Positions 1-8,512 are shown, counted from the first letter of the stretch. The stretch is DNA of 21,965 nt from Firmicutes bacterium UBA3920 (GCA_002386065.1 DGES01000126.1:730-22694); one strand, 5' to 3'. A program made the numbers and translations. Notes: generated by a model not told the origin, from the letters alone.

Positions 1-1808
1 AGCCTTATATTACTGTATTCAAATGTAGTATAACTAAGACCATAGCCAAAAGGATACAAAGGTTCTTTTTCCATATATCTATATGTTCTACCCTTCATTT
101 TGTAATCTGTAAATGGAGGTATATCATCAAGTGATTTTACAAAAGTAACTGGTAGGCGTCCTGCTGGATTGTAATCACCAAATATAACGTCAGCTACCGC
201 ATTCCCTCCCTGCTCTCCAGGATACCAAGCCTCTAGGATTGCAGGTATGTTTTCCTGTGCCCAATTGATAGACAGAGGACTGCCATTTAATATAACCAAT
301 ACAATAGGTTTACCTGTATCATATATAACTTTTAAAAGTTCCTCTTGCACACCTGGTAAATCTAAAGTTGTTCTGTCACCGCCACCATCAGATTCTGCAA
401 CCTCGCCTTCTTCTCCTTCCAATTCAGGAGATATGCCCATACACATAATAACTGCATCGGCACGTTCTGCTGCAGCGATAGCTTCAGCAAACCCCTTAGT
501 AGGTTTGGCTCCCCAATAGCCCTCAGATGTATTAGCTAACTCACATCCTTCAGCGTACATAATCTTAGTGTCAGAAGATACTTTTCTTCTAATGCCATCA
601 AGTATTGTTACGTATTCAGAAGGTGTACCACTATAATTGCCCAAAAGCACCTCTCGCGATTGGGCGTTAGGACCTATAACAGCAATAGTTTTTAGATTTT
701 TGCTTAAGGGTAGAATATTATCTTCATTCTTCAATAGCACTATAGACTCTCTAGCTGTATTTAATGCCAAATGTATGTGTTCATCACAATTATTTACTTC
801 ATAGGGTATTCGTGCATAAGGCACTTCCTCTTCTGGATCAAACATACCTAATTTGAATCGAGCCATAAATAATCTTTTAACAGAAATATCTATGTCTTTT
901 TCAGTTATAAGTCCCTGATCCAAGGCCTTTAATAGTGTATTAAATATACTACCACAACATAAATCGCAACCATTCTTCAGTGCCATGGCCGCAGCCTCTT
1001 CTGGACTGGAAGCTACTTTATGTCGCTCATATATATCTTCTATAGCACCGCAATCAGATACTACAGAGCCTTCAAAACCCCATTCTTCTCTCAGAATCTT
1101 TTGTAATAAGGTAGGACTGGCACAGCAGGGTTCTCCATTGGTTCTGTTGTATGCACCCATAATTGAATATGCCTTGCCTTCTTTTACGCATTCTTTAAAA
1201 GCAGGTAAATATGTTTCATACAAATCTTTCTCACTAACTTCAGCATTGAATTCATGACGAAGAGATTCTGGACCACTATGTACAGCATAGTGTTTGGGTG
1301 TTGCAACTGTCTTCAAGTATTTAGGATGTTCTCCTTGTAAACCTTTAACAAAAGCAACTCCCATTCTACCTGTGAGATATGGATCCTCACCATAAGTTTC
1401 CTGTCCTCTTCCCCATCGGGGATCACGGAATATATTTATATTAGGAGACCAAAATGTCAATCCTTTATATATACCACGATCACCTTTACGAACAAACTCA
1501 TGGTGTTTTGCCCTTCCTTCATCAGAAATAGCTACAGCTACTCTATATATGAGATCCTGATTAAAAGATGCTGCCATCCCTATAGCCTGGGGAAAAACAG
1601 TAGCCACACCTGCTCTAGCAACCCCATGAACACACTCATTCCACCAATTATACTCAGGAATTCCTAAACTCGATATAGCTGAGGAATTATAGACTAACTG
1701 CGATACTTTCTCCTCCAAGGACAAACGTGATACTAAATCGTCTACCCTCTCCTCAAACGATCTATTTACATCTTTGTATATAGGAATATTTTTATTTTCT
1801 TCTACCAT
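1..1808 (-). CDS. Glycoside hydrolase family 3 enzyme, probable beta-xylosidase/beta-glucosidase (3' end off the window)
   Basis: The 602 visible residues match a GH3 exo-glycosidase that removes terminal sugars from oligosaccharides. The N-terminal barrel has the family blocks NIFRDPRWGRGQETYGEDP and KHYAVHSGPE, then the nucleophile motif VVSDCGAI with Asp252. A Cys after that Asp is common in GH3 beta-xylosidases, where many beta-glucosidases have Trp. The C-terminal sandwich domain follows, with LLKNEDNILPL, AVIGPNA and EAWYPGEQGG. The sequence runs off the edge just after PFGYGLSYTTFEYS, so roughly 100 residues are missing, probably including a fibronectin III-like domain. There is no signal peptide, so it probably acts in the cytoplasm on imported oligosaccharides. 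The start is ATG at 1808 with GAGAGG upstream; an earlier ATG at 1816 meets a stop after four codons. It is the third gene after xylB and xylA, which favours a xylosidase role, but specificity is inferred. Confidence 0.9.
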   Translation of the reverse strand, partial: MVEENKNIPIYKDVNRSFEERVDDLVSRLSLEEKVSQLVYNSSAISSLGIPEYNWWNECVHGVARAGVATVFPQAIGMAASFNQDLIYRVAVAISDEGRAKHHEFVRKGDRGIYKGLTFWSPNINIFRDPRWGRGQETYGEDPYLTGRMGVAFVKGLQGEHPKYLKTVATPKHYAVHSGPESLRHEFNAEVSEKDLYETYLPAFKECVKEGKAYSIMGAYNRTNGEPCCASPTLLQKILREEWGFEGSVVSDCGAIEDIYERHKVASSPEEAAAMALKNGCDLCCGSIFNTLLKALDQGLITEKDIDISVKRLFMARFKLGMFDPEEEVPYARIPYEVNNCDEHIHLALNTARESIVLLKNEDNILPLSKNLKTIAVIGPNAQSREVLLGNYSGTPSEYVTILDGIRRKVSSDTKIMYAEGCELANTSEGYWGAKPTKGFAEAIAAAERADAVIMCMGISPELEGEEGEVAESDGGGDRTTLDLPGVQEELLKVIYDTGKPIVLVILNGSPLSINWAQENIPAILEAWYPGEQGGNAVADVIFGDYNPAGRLPVTFVKSLDDIPPFTDYKMKGRTYRYMEKEPLYPFGYGLSYTTFEYSNIR

Positions 1809-1852
1809 CTATCCATAATCCTCTCTTTCTTATGTTATTTCCCATTGAAATA

Positions 1853-3172
1853 TTATTTACCCAATATATATTCGTTCAATAGCCATTCTAGGTATTCTTG
1901 CCGACCTGAAACATTCTTAATCTCATTATTTTCTAAGGCATATCTCTCTAACTCTGAAAAACCTACTTTGCCTTCAATTATATCCTTTCCTATACCCTCA
2001 GTATAACTTGCATACCTATCAGCTATTATTTTTTCAAATTTCCCATCTTGTTTCATTTTATAGGCTATTTTAAGACCCTTTGCAAAGCTATCCATACCAA
2101 CAATATGGGCATAAAATAGATCTATGGGCTCAAATGAAGGTCTCCGCACCTTGGCATCGAAATTTAAACCACCTGTAGTAAATCCACCAGCTTGTAACAC
2201 TTCATACATAACAAGCGTAGTTAGATATATATCAGTGGGAAATTGATCTGTATCCCATCCCAAATATAGATCACCTTGATTAGCATCTACACTGCCTAGC
2301 ATATTATTTATTCTAGCATACATGAGTTCATGCTGCATGGTATGTCCAGCCAATGTAGCATGATTAGTCTCTATATTTAGCTTGAAATAATCGTCTAAGC
2401 CATATGTCTTCAAAAATGCCACTACTGCAGCAGCATCAAAATCATATTGATGCTTAGTAGGCTCTTTGGGTTTTGGCTCAATGTAAAATTGTCCATCAAA
2501 ACCTATCTGTTTTGCATAGTCAACTGCCATATGAAGAAGTCTAGCATAATTATCTAGCTCCAGTTTCATGTCAGTGTTAAGTAGTGTTTCATAACCTTCT
2601 CGGCCTCCCCAAAATGTATAGCCTTCACCACCTAACTCTTTTGTGACATCCATAGCCTTTTTTATCTGTGCTGCTGTATATGCAAATACATCAGCATTAC
2701 ATGAAGTTGCCGCTCCATGTACGAATCTTGGATTGTTGAAAGTATTCGCAGTACCCCACAACAGCTTAATGTCATAATCTTCCATTAATTGCTTTGCAAT
2801 TTTTACTATCTCATCTAAGTTTTTATTAGTTTCTGCTAAAGTCTCTCCTTCGGGGGCTATATCTCTATCATGGAAACAAAAATAATCTACGCCTAACTTA
2901 TCAAAAAATTCAAATGCAGCCTCCATTCGAACTTTAGCTTTATCCATTGGATCTTGTATATGATCCCATGATCTAATCATAGTTCCCGCACCAAAAGGAT
3001 CTGTTCCTTGTGCTGTAAAAGTATGCCAGTAGGCCACAGAAAACTTTAAATGCTCCCTCATAGTCTTATTTCCTACTAGCTCATCTGGATTATAATACTT
3101 AAAAGCTAAAGGATTATCGGATTTTGGTCCTTCATATTTTATTTCCTTCACATCTTTAAAATATTCTGCCAT
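1853..3172 (-). CDS. xylA: Xylose isomerase
   Basis: Converts D-xylose to D-xylulose in the cytoplasm, using two divalent metal ions in a TIM barrel. The product is 439 residues, the usual length of the longer (class II) xylose isomerases. Visible motifs are FCFHDRDIAPEG with catalytic His101 and Asp104, the metal-binding signature IEPKPKEPTKHQYDF, LNIETNHATLAGHTMQHEL, and GWDTDQFPTD. The frame stays open to a TTG at 3187, but I place the start at the ATG at 3172. GGAGG (3181-3185) lies 8 nt upstream of it, and this numbering puts the catalytic histidine at 101 as in characterised homologues. It lies 47 nt after xylB and 44 nt before the GH3 gene, on one apparent transcript. Confidence 0.97.
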   Translation of the reverse strand: MAEYFKDVKEIKYEGPKSDNPLAFKYYNPDELVGNKTMREHLKFSVAYWHTFTAQGTDPFGAGTMIRSWDHIQDPMDKAKVRMEAAFEFFDKLGVDYFCFHDRDIAPEGETLAETNKNLDEIVKIAKQLMEDYDIKLLWGTANTFNNPRFVHGAATSCNADVFAYTAAQIKKAMDVTKELGGEGYTFWGGREGYETLLNTDMKLELDNYARLLHMAVDYAKQIGFDGQFYIEPKPKEPTKHQYDFDAAAVVAFLKTYGLDDYFKLNIETNHATLAGHTMQHELMYARINNMLGSVDANQGDLYLGWDTDQFPTDIYLTTLVMYEVLQAGGFTTGGLNFDAKVRRPSFEPIDLFYAHIVGMDSFAKGLKIAYKMKQDGKFEKIIADRYASYTEGIGKDIIEGKVGFSELERYALENNEIKNVSGRQEYLEWLLNEYILGK

Positions 3173-3219
3173 TGTACATTCCTCCAATTTATAATTTTAT
3201 TTAAAAAGTACCTAAGCTT

Positions 3220-4767
3220 TTATGGATTGGATATATTCTTTTCTATATTAGCAACCTCAATGTAATGAGCCTTTAATGAATGATATAGTTCACCATAAAC
3301 TTTATAATATTTATCATAGATTGCCACATTTTCTTCTCGAGGAGCTATACTATCTTCTATATCTATTACTGCTTGGCAAGCCTCTGGAACATCATTATAT
3401 ATACCTGTACCCACACCTGCTAATAAAACTGCTCCAAGGGCTGGACCCTCTTCCACAGTTATTGTATGTATAGGTGTATTGAAGACATCTGCCTGTATTT
3501 GACGCCATAGCTTACTCCTTGCTCCACCACCTGACGCCCTTATATTTGATACATCAACTCCCATCTCCCTTATAATCTCAAGAGAATCACGTAGGCTATA
3601 AACTACTCCTTCCATGACACTCCTTATCATATCCTGCCTATTATGTTTTGCTGATATACCGAAAAACACTGCTCTAGCATATGGATCAAGATGGGGACTA
3701 CGTTCACCCATTAGATAAGGAAGATATATAAGACCATTACAACCTGGACTGCTTTTTTGGGCTTGCTCTGTCATCAATTCATAGGGATCTATTTCTAAAA
3801 ATCTGGCTAATTCCCTTTCAGCTCCACCAAAATTATTTCTAAACCATTGAAGTGACAATCCTGCACCTTGAGTAACACCCATTATATGCCATGCATTAGG
3901 TATTGCATGACAAAATGTATGCACACGTCCCTCAGGATCTATAGATATCTCATCGGTATAAGCAAATACCACTCCAGAAGTTCCAATTGTTGAAGATACT
4001 ATACCTGGCTTAACAATACCATTACCCACTGCGCCTGCAGCTTGGTCTCCTGCTCCTCCCACTACAGGTGTACCAGGATTCAAACCCGTAAGTTCAGAAA
4101 CCTCTTGAGTTACATATCCACTAACCTCTTGAGACTCATATACATCAGGCATCCATTCAAACGGTATACCTAGTTTGTCGAGTATTTCTCTACTCCATCT
4201 ACGCTTAGGTACATCTAAAAATTGTGTGCCACTGGCATCAGATACCTCAGTTGCAAATTCACCGGTTAATTTAAAACGTATAAAATCCTTAGGCAGAAGA
4301 ACTTTATATATATCTTCGAATATCTTTGGTTGATGTTCTTTAACCCATAATACCTTAGTTGATGTGAAATTGGTAAGTGCTGGATTTGCGGTAATCTCTA
4401 TGAGTTTTTCTCTACCTACTATGGATGTGATTTCTTCACATTGCTTTGATGTACGCTGATCACACCATATTATGGCAGGTCTCATTACCTCACCTTTTTT
4501 ATCTATAAGGACCATGCCGTGCATCTGACCTGTAAGTCCAATGCCTTTTATAGCATCTCCCCTTATACCTGCTTTATTCACTACATCTTTTATAGTTTCT
4601 ACAGTAGCTCTCCACCAATCTTCAGGCTGCTGTTCTGCCCAGCCTATTTGTGGTTGATATAATTCATACTCTGAAGTCGAAGATGCCACCACTTCACCGT
4701 TATATGCATCAAATAATATTGTTTTAGTACCTGAAGTACCAATATCAATTCCCATTAAATATCCCAT
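3220..4767 (-). CDS. xylB: Xylulokinase
   Basis: Phosphorylates D-xylulose to xylulose 5-phosphate with ATP, feeding the pentose phosphate pathway. It is an FGGY-family carbohydrate kinase of 515 residues, close to the usual 490-510. The N-terminal ATPase fold opens with MGIDIGTSGTKTILFDA. The substrate region has GLTGQMHGMVLID and WCDQRTSKQ. The catalytic Asp is Asp241 in GGAGDQAAGAVGNG, and the C-terminal domain has ASGGGARSKLWRQIQADV. The ATG at 4767 has AGGTGA about 9 nt upstream, so it is preferred over the ATG four codons later. It is the first gene of the xylB-xylA-GH3 operon, behind a consensus promoter and a XylR-type operator. Other FGGY kinases look alike, but adjacency to xylA makes xylulose the likely substrate. 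Confidence 0.96.
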   Translation of the reverse strand: MGYLMGIDIGTSGTKTILFDAYNGEVVASSTSEYELYQPQIGWAEQQPEDWWRATVETIKDVVNKAGIRGDAIKGIGLTGQMHGMVLIDKKGEVMRPAIIWCDQRTSKQCEEITSIVGREKLIEITANPALTNFTSTKVLWVKEHQPKIFEDIYKVLLPKDFIRFKLTGEFATEVSDASGTQFLDVPKRRWSREILDKLGIPFEWMPDVYESQEVSGYVTQEVSELTGLNPGTPVVGGAGDQAAGAVGNGIVKPGIVSSTIGTSGVVFAYTDEISIDPEGRVHTFCHAIPNAWHIMGVTQGAGLSLQWFRNNFGGAERELARFLEIDPYELMTEQAQKSSPGCNGLIYLPYLMGERSPHLDPYARAVFFGISAKHNRQDMIRSVMEGVVYSLRDSLEIIREMGVDVSNIRASGGGARSKLWRQIQADVFNTPIHTITVEEGPALGAVLLAGVGTGIYNDVPEACQAVIDIEDSIAPREENVAIYDKYYKVYGELYHSLKAHYIEVANIEKNISNP

Positions 4768-4908
4768 ATGTAACTATCACCTTCATTTTTTATATTATTA
4801 TGGATAACCACTATCGACATTTAAAATAAACATCCTAGTCAAATTAGAGCTGAAAGGCTTTTTTATCTAAAACTAGCCGATATTCTACTCTTTTCGTTCC
4901 TAATATTA

Positions 4909-4928
4909 ATAGCATTCCTCAATGCTAT
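4909..4928 (-). repeat. 8-bp hairpin in the xylB leader
   Basis: ATAGCATT and AATGCTAT pair perfectly around a GAGG loop in the leader RNA, about 65 nt after the inferred transcription start. No T-run follows, so it is not an intrinsic terminator. Its role is unknown; it could stabilise the leader. Confidence 0.5.
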
Positions 4929-4967
4929 ATTCTGTATAATTAACCTTTAAATAAAAATATGATAATG

Positions 4968-4988
4968 TTTGTTTATTCATTAAACTAA
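4968..4988 (-). promoter_or_regulatory. XylR-type operator candidate
   Basis: On the plus strand TTTGTTTA and TAAACTAA flank a 5-nt centre. The arms pair at 7 of 8 positions. This resembles the TTAGTTTGTTT half-sites bound by XylR repressors (ROK family) in Firmicutes. It begins a few bases past the predicted transcription start, where a bound repressor would block initiation and xylose would relieve the block. The site is visible; the regulator is inferred, since no xylR gene lies in the window. Confidence 0.7.
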
Positions 4989-4997
4989 TTTAATTAA

Positions 4998-5026
4998 ATT
5001 ATATCAATTACATTTTCGTTTGTCAA
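4998..5026 (-). promoter_or_regulatory. Consensus sigmaA promoter of the xylBA-GH3 operon
   Basis: The minus strand reads TTGACA (5026-5021), a 17-nt spacer, then TATAAT (5003-4998), a perfect match to the housekeeping consensus. Transcription should start near 4991, directly before the XylR-type operator. A perfect promoter under a tight repressor fits an inducible sugar operon. Confidence 0.85.
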
Positions 5027-5182
5027 TAAAAAATCAAATATCTACATCATACTTTTTCAAAAAATACTGTATTTAATATTCCAATTTCAACTTTTCTATA
5101 ATATGTTGTTTCACTAAATTTGAAATATGTTCCATATATAAATAAAATAATGAGCATTTATGCACATTTTTGAGCAACAAAC

Positions 5183-5278
5183 AAAAAAGGCCAGGAACTT
5201 ATTATATATCCATCTGTCATAGATTGTCTATATCTATTTTTTATCTGTTTTCAGAAGAACATATTATGTTTCCTGACC
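5183..5278 (-). terminator. leuS terminator candidate with a large loop
   Basis: Just after leuS, GGTCAGGAA (5278-5270) pairs with TTCCTGGCC (5197-5189), nine pairs including one G-T, and six T residues follow (5188-5183). The 72-nt loop is far larger than in ordinary intrinsic terminators, though it may fold within itself. The T-run and position support the call. Confidence 0.5.
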
Positions 5279-5285
5279 TATATCT

Positions 5286-7763
5286 CTACTTTACAACAAT
5301 ATTAACAAGTCGTTTTGGTACCACTATAATCTTTACCACTGTTTTCCCTTCTATGAGTTTAGATATCTTATCTAGAGCAAAGACCGCCTCTTCTACCTCT
5401 TGCCTTGAAGCATCAGCAGGAATTTTTAACCTATCCCTTAATTTACCGTTTACCTGCACCACCATTTCTACTTCATCTCTAATAAGCGCCTCTTTGTCGT
5501 AAACTGGCCAACTTTCATTATGAATACTACCTTTATGACCTGTTATATGCCAAAGTTCTTCTGCCATATGAGGTGCAAAGGGAGCTAACATTAACATCAA
5601 TGTATTCAAAGCTTCAACTAACACCCAGTTAGAATAATCCATCTTATCTACTTCATCTCTATATGCGTATATAGCATTTACAAGTTCCATTATAGCACTT
5701 ATGGCAGTATTAAAATTAAAACGCTCTTCAATATCAGCTGTTATCCGTTTGATTGTACTATGGATGTCATATCTAAGCTCTTTATCAGCAGAAGAAAGCT
5801 TACGTTCTTCTTTCCCTTCTATTTTGTCGTATACATCCTTCAAATCCAACACAAGTCTCCATACTCTATTTAGGAAACGATAACAACCTTCCACGCCTTG
5901 ATCGCTCCACTCAAGATCCCGCTCCGGCGGCGCAGCAAATAAAATAAACAATCTAACCGTATCTGCTCCATATTCCTCCATTATATCTTCAGGACTTACT
6001 ACATTACCCTTGGATTTAGACATCTTAATTCCATCTTTTAATACCATCCCTTGAGTAAGTAAGTTTACAAATGGTTCATCTACCGGTGAAATACCTATAT
6101 CATAAAGAACTTTCGTAAAAAATCTAGAATATAACAGATGTAAAATAGCATGTTCAACTCCACCTATATATTGGTCCACGGGCATCCAATATTTAGCCTT
6201 ATCAAAGGCAAAAGCCTCCTCATCATTATTAGGATCGGTATATCTGAAAAAGTAAAAAGATGAACATACAAATGTATCCATAGTATCAACTTCTCGCCTA
6301 GCATTTCCACCACATTTAGGACAAGTTGTATTTATAAACGATTCATTATTTGCAAGTAAGTTTTGTCCTTTATCTTTAAACTCTATATCTGTAGGTAAAA
6401 CTACCGGTAAATCACTTTCTGGAACAGGCACTATTCCACATTTGTCACAATATATTATTGGTATAGGTGCCCCCCAATATCTTTGACGAGATATTAGCCA
6501 ATCTCTTAATTTATAGTTAACATTACGCCTACCACATTTCTTCTCTTCCAAATATGAAATTATAGCTTCTATACCATCTTTACTATTCAATCCATCAAAT
6601 TGACCAGAATTTATCATTATACCTACATCTACATAGGCCTCTTTTAAATTATATACATCAATACTATCATCTTCAGGCTTTATAACAGGTATTATAGGCA
6701 TATCATATTTCTTTGCAAATTCAAAGTCTCTTTGATCATGGGCAGGTACACCCATAACAGCACCAGTGCCATAATCCATGAGCACATAATTGCCAATTAA
6801 AATAGGCACTTTTCTGTTATTCAAAGGATTCACAGCATATCTACCTATGAACAACCCTTCTTTTTCAGTCTCATCAGATGTTCGAGTTATTTCATCTAAT
6901 GCCTCTACCTTTTTTCTAAATCTCATTGCATCTTCATAGTATTCAGTTCCTTCTGTTAGCAGATCTACTAGAGGATGTTCGGGAGATAATACAATATATG
7001 AAACACCAAATATAGTATCTGGTCTAGTAGTAAACACTGTAATTTTCTCTTCAAATCCATCTATTTTGAAATCAATAACCGCACCCTCACTGCGTCCTAT
7101 CCAATTCTTTTGCATTATCTTTACCTTATCAGGCCATCCATCCAACTTATCTATATCCTCTAATAATCTGTCAGCATAGTCAGTTATCTTAAAAAACCAC
7201 TGTGCCAGTTCTTTTTTTACTACTACTGAATCACATCTCTCACAAGCTCCATCTACTACTTGTTCATTTGCAAGCACAGTTTCACAAGAGGGGCACCAAT
7301 TCACCTTCGATTTTTTCTTATAAGCTAGCCCTTGTTTGAAAAACTGTAGAAACATCCATTGCGTCCATTTATAATAACTAGTATGACAAGTAGTTATCTC
7401 CCTATCCCAATCATAACTAAATCCCATCTTCTTCAATTGGTCCCTCATATGTTCTATATTTTTTGTAGTCCAAACACTAGGATGAGTCTTGTTCTGTATA
7501 GCTGCATTTTCTGCCGGCAATCCAAAAGCATCCCAACCCATTGGGTGAAGTACATTGTATCCATTCATAGTCTTATAACGGGCTATTACATCACCAATAG
7601 CATAATTTCTTACATGTCCCATATGTAATTTCCCAGATGGATATGGAAACATCTCAAGTAAGTAATACTTTGGTTTGGAACTATCTTCTGTCCGTCTAAA
7701 AGCATTTTGCTTTTCCCATTCTAATTGCCATTTTCTTTCTATATCTAAAAAATCATAGTTCAT
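5286..7763 (-). CDS. leuS: Leucine-tRNA ligase
   Basis: Charges tRNA-Leu with leucine in the cytoplasm. The 825-residue class I synthetase has HMGH at residues 47-50 (within PYPSGKLHMGHVRNYA) and KMSKS at 580-584. A zinc-ribbon-like stretch has CPSC and CERC, and a second pair, CDKC and CPKC, comes later. The CP1 editing domain, with TTRPDTIFG and the GTGAVMGVPAHD block, lies between them. The anticodon-binding helical domain and the short C-terminal domain, with VQVNGKLRDRLKIP, complete the protein. The ATG at 7763 has GGAGG 9 nt upstream. A T-box leader with a leucine specifier precedes it, so expression should rise when tRNA-Leu is uncharged. Nothing is odd in length or motifs. Confidence 0.98.
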   Translation of the reverse strand: MNYDFLDIERKWQLEWEKQNAFRRTEDSSKPKYYLLEMFPYPSGKLHMGHVRNYAIGDVIARYKTMNGYNVLHPMGWDAFGLPAENAAIQNKTHPSVWTTKNIEHMRDQLKKMGFSYDWDREITTCHTSYYKWTQWMFLQFFKQGLAYKKKSKVNWCPSCETVLANEQVVDGACERCDSVVVKKELAQWFFKITDYADRLLEDIDKLDGWPDKVKIMQKNWIGRSEGAVIDFKIDGFEEKITVFTTRPDTIFGVSYIVLSPEHPLVDLLTEGTEYYEDAMRFRKKVEALDEITRTSDETEKEGLFIGRYAVNPLNNRKVPILIGNYVLMDYGTGAVMGVPAHDQRDFEFAKKYDMPIIPVIKPEDDSIDVYNLKEAYVDVGIMINSGQFDGLNSKDGIEAIISYLEEKKCGRRNVNYKLRDWLISRQRYWGAPIPIIYCDKCGIVPVPESDLPVVLPTDIEFKDKGQNLLANNESFINTTCPKCGGNARREVDTMDTFVCSSFYFFRYTDPNNDEEAFAFDKAKYWMPVDQYIGGVEHAILHLLYSRFFTKVLYDIGISPVDEPFVNLLTQGMVLKDGIKMSKSKGNVVSPEDIMEEYGADTVRLFILFAAPPERDLEWSDQGVEGCYRFLNRVWRLVLDLKDVYDKIEGKEERKLSSADKELRYDIHSTIKRITADIEERFNFNTAISAIMELVNAIYAYRDEVDKMDYSNWVLVEALNTLMLMLAPFAPHMAEELWHITGHKGSIHNESWPVYDKEALIRDEVEMVVQVNGKLRDRLKIPADASRQEVEEAVFALDKISKLIEGKTVVKIIVVPKRLVNIVVK

Positions 7764-7794
7764 TTATGCTAACCTCCATCTTTTATCTCTATAT

Positions 7795-7990
7795 AAAAAG
7801 CCCCCGTCCTCTCTTTAGGGACGAGGGGCTACTCGCGGTACCACCCTAATTGATACAAAATATCCTCTCGAATCATCTATAAGGAGATGAACCCGTATAA
7901 CCATCTGTATTGAGGCGAGTTCAATAACTTGGGTTACTGGTTTGCACCCACCACCAGCTCTCTTAAAACCTAGTTTTATCTACTACTCCT
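7795..7990 (-). promoter_or_regulatory. T-box riboswitch, leucine (CUC specifier)
   Basis: The leader RNA shows the ordered T-box elements. Stem I has the AGAGAGCTGG and GGGTGCAAACCAG parts, and the specifier loop reads GAA-CTC-GCC, with CUC encoded at 7919-7917. A stem III-like hairpin (CATCT/AGATG) comes next, then the conserved GGGTGGTACCGCG at 7846-7834 and the terminator. CUC is a leucine codon, matching the downstream leuS, 30 nt past the terminator. The element starts almost at the rsfS stop codon. A TATAAC at 7999-7994 could be its -10 box, but I see no good -35, so the promoter is uncertain and readthrough from rsfS is possible. Confidence 0.95.
7799..7830 (-). terminator. T-box leader terminator
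   Basis: The minus strand folds as AGCCCC(T/C)GTCC against GGACGGGGGCT, 11 pairs with one bulged C, followed by TTTTT. It lies just after the T-box sequence, so pairing of uncharged tRNA with that sequence would favour the competing antiterminator. Confidence 0.9.
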
Positions 7991-8000
7991 CTAGTTATAC

Positions 8001-8357
8001 CTATGCTTTATTGTCCATTATTTCAATCTGAGCATCTGCCCATAATCTCTCGAGATCATAGAACTTTCGTTCCTCACTGTGAAAAATATGGACTATTACA
8101 TCACCATAGTCTAAAGCTATCCACCTATTATCTTGTTTGCCATCTATGCCTTTTAGTTCTATTTCTTCGTTGGCTAATTCCTTAATAAGTCCTCTATACA
8201 GCGAATTTATCTGAGTCTCCGATCTACCACTTGCAATTATAAAATAATCAGCAACAATAGTCAATGGATATACCTCTAATAGTGTTATGTCTTCAGCCTT
8301 CTTATCTTTCAGTATATCGCCTATTTTTAAAGCTAATTTTTTCGATTCTAAAGGCAA
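8001..8357 (-). CDS. rsfS: Ribosomal silencing factor RsfS (YbeB/iojap family)
   Basis: A 118-residue protein of the RsfS family, which binds ribosomal protein L14 and blocks subunit joining when nutrients are scarce. Visible family features are the KKAEDITLLEV opening strand, ADYFIIASGRSETQINSL, the loop around DGKQDNRWIALDYGDVIVHIF, and HSEERKFYDLERLWADA near the end. The start is TTG at 8357, supported by GGAGGG about 7 nt upstream; no ATG is available at the N-terminus. It is usually cotranscribed with nadD and yqeK. Here a 404-bp gap separates it from yqeK and two candidate promoters precede it, so it seems to be its own unit. Its stop lies directly before the leuS T-box leader. Confidence 0.95.
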   Translation of the reverse strand: MPLESKKLALKIGDILKDKKAEDITLLEVYPLTIVADYFIIASGRSETQINSLYRGLIKELANEEIELKGIDGKQDNRWIALDYGDVIVHIFHSEERKFYDLERLWADAQIEIMDNKA

Positions 8358-8393
8358 ATTCTTCCCTCCATATCTGTTTTTAAGATATATAGT

Positions 8394-8423
8394 ATTATAT
8401 CATAATATATCATATTGTGTCAC
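8394..8423 (-). promoter_or_regulatory. Candidate proximal rsfS promoter (P2)
   Basis: GTGACA (8423-8418), an 18-nt spacer and TATAAT (8399-8394) differ from the sigmaA consensus at one base. Transcription would start near 8387, about 30 nt before the TTG of rsfS. Confidence 0.55.
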
Positions 8424-8493
8424 ATATATCCTTTAAAATTTGATTAGTTTTATTCAAGGTTATAATTAGTACCTACTACATCATATTATCATA

Positions 8494-8512
8494 GATAATC
8501 ACTATCATTATT
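8494..8512. promoter_or_regulatory. Fur-box-like palindrome
   Basis: The 19 bases from 8494 to 8512 match the classic Fur box (GATAATGATTATCATTATC) at 16 positions. It lies between the two candidate rsfS promoters. The region is so AT-rich that chance is a real possibility, and no iron gene is nearby, so this is a sequence resemblance only. Confidence 0.3.

Larger units (their letters stand above)
4768..5285. other. leuS-xylB intergenic region: terminator, promoter, operator, long leader
   Basis: This 518-bp AT-rich stretch holds the leuS terminator candidate (5183-5278), the xyl promoter (4998-5026) and the operator (4968-4988). A leader of about 220 nt to xylB follows, with a small hairpin at 4909-4928. 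I found no gene in it on either strand and no convincing CcpA cre site. Confidence 0.7.

Noticed and set aside
247..1257. Two 90-codon plus-strand frames inside the GH3 gene.
   Set aside because: They are antisense shadows of a well-conserved GH3 sequence.
4836..4917. A 23-codon open frame in the xylB leader starting at the ATG inside the hairpin (MLLILGTKRVEYRL...).
   Set aside because: The GAGG is only one base from the ATG and the frame has no regulatory codon run, so a leader peptide is not supported.
4768..5285. Search for a CcpA cre site upstream of xylB.
   Set aside because: None of the CG centres in the interval has the flanking TG and CA bases of the cre consensus.
5170..5502. Plus-strand open frame of 110 codons across the leuS 3' end.
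   Set aside because: It overlaps the coding strand of leuS and its terminator, has no ribosome-binding site and resembles no family.
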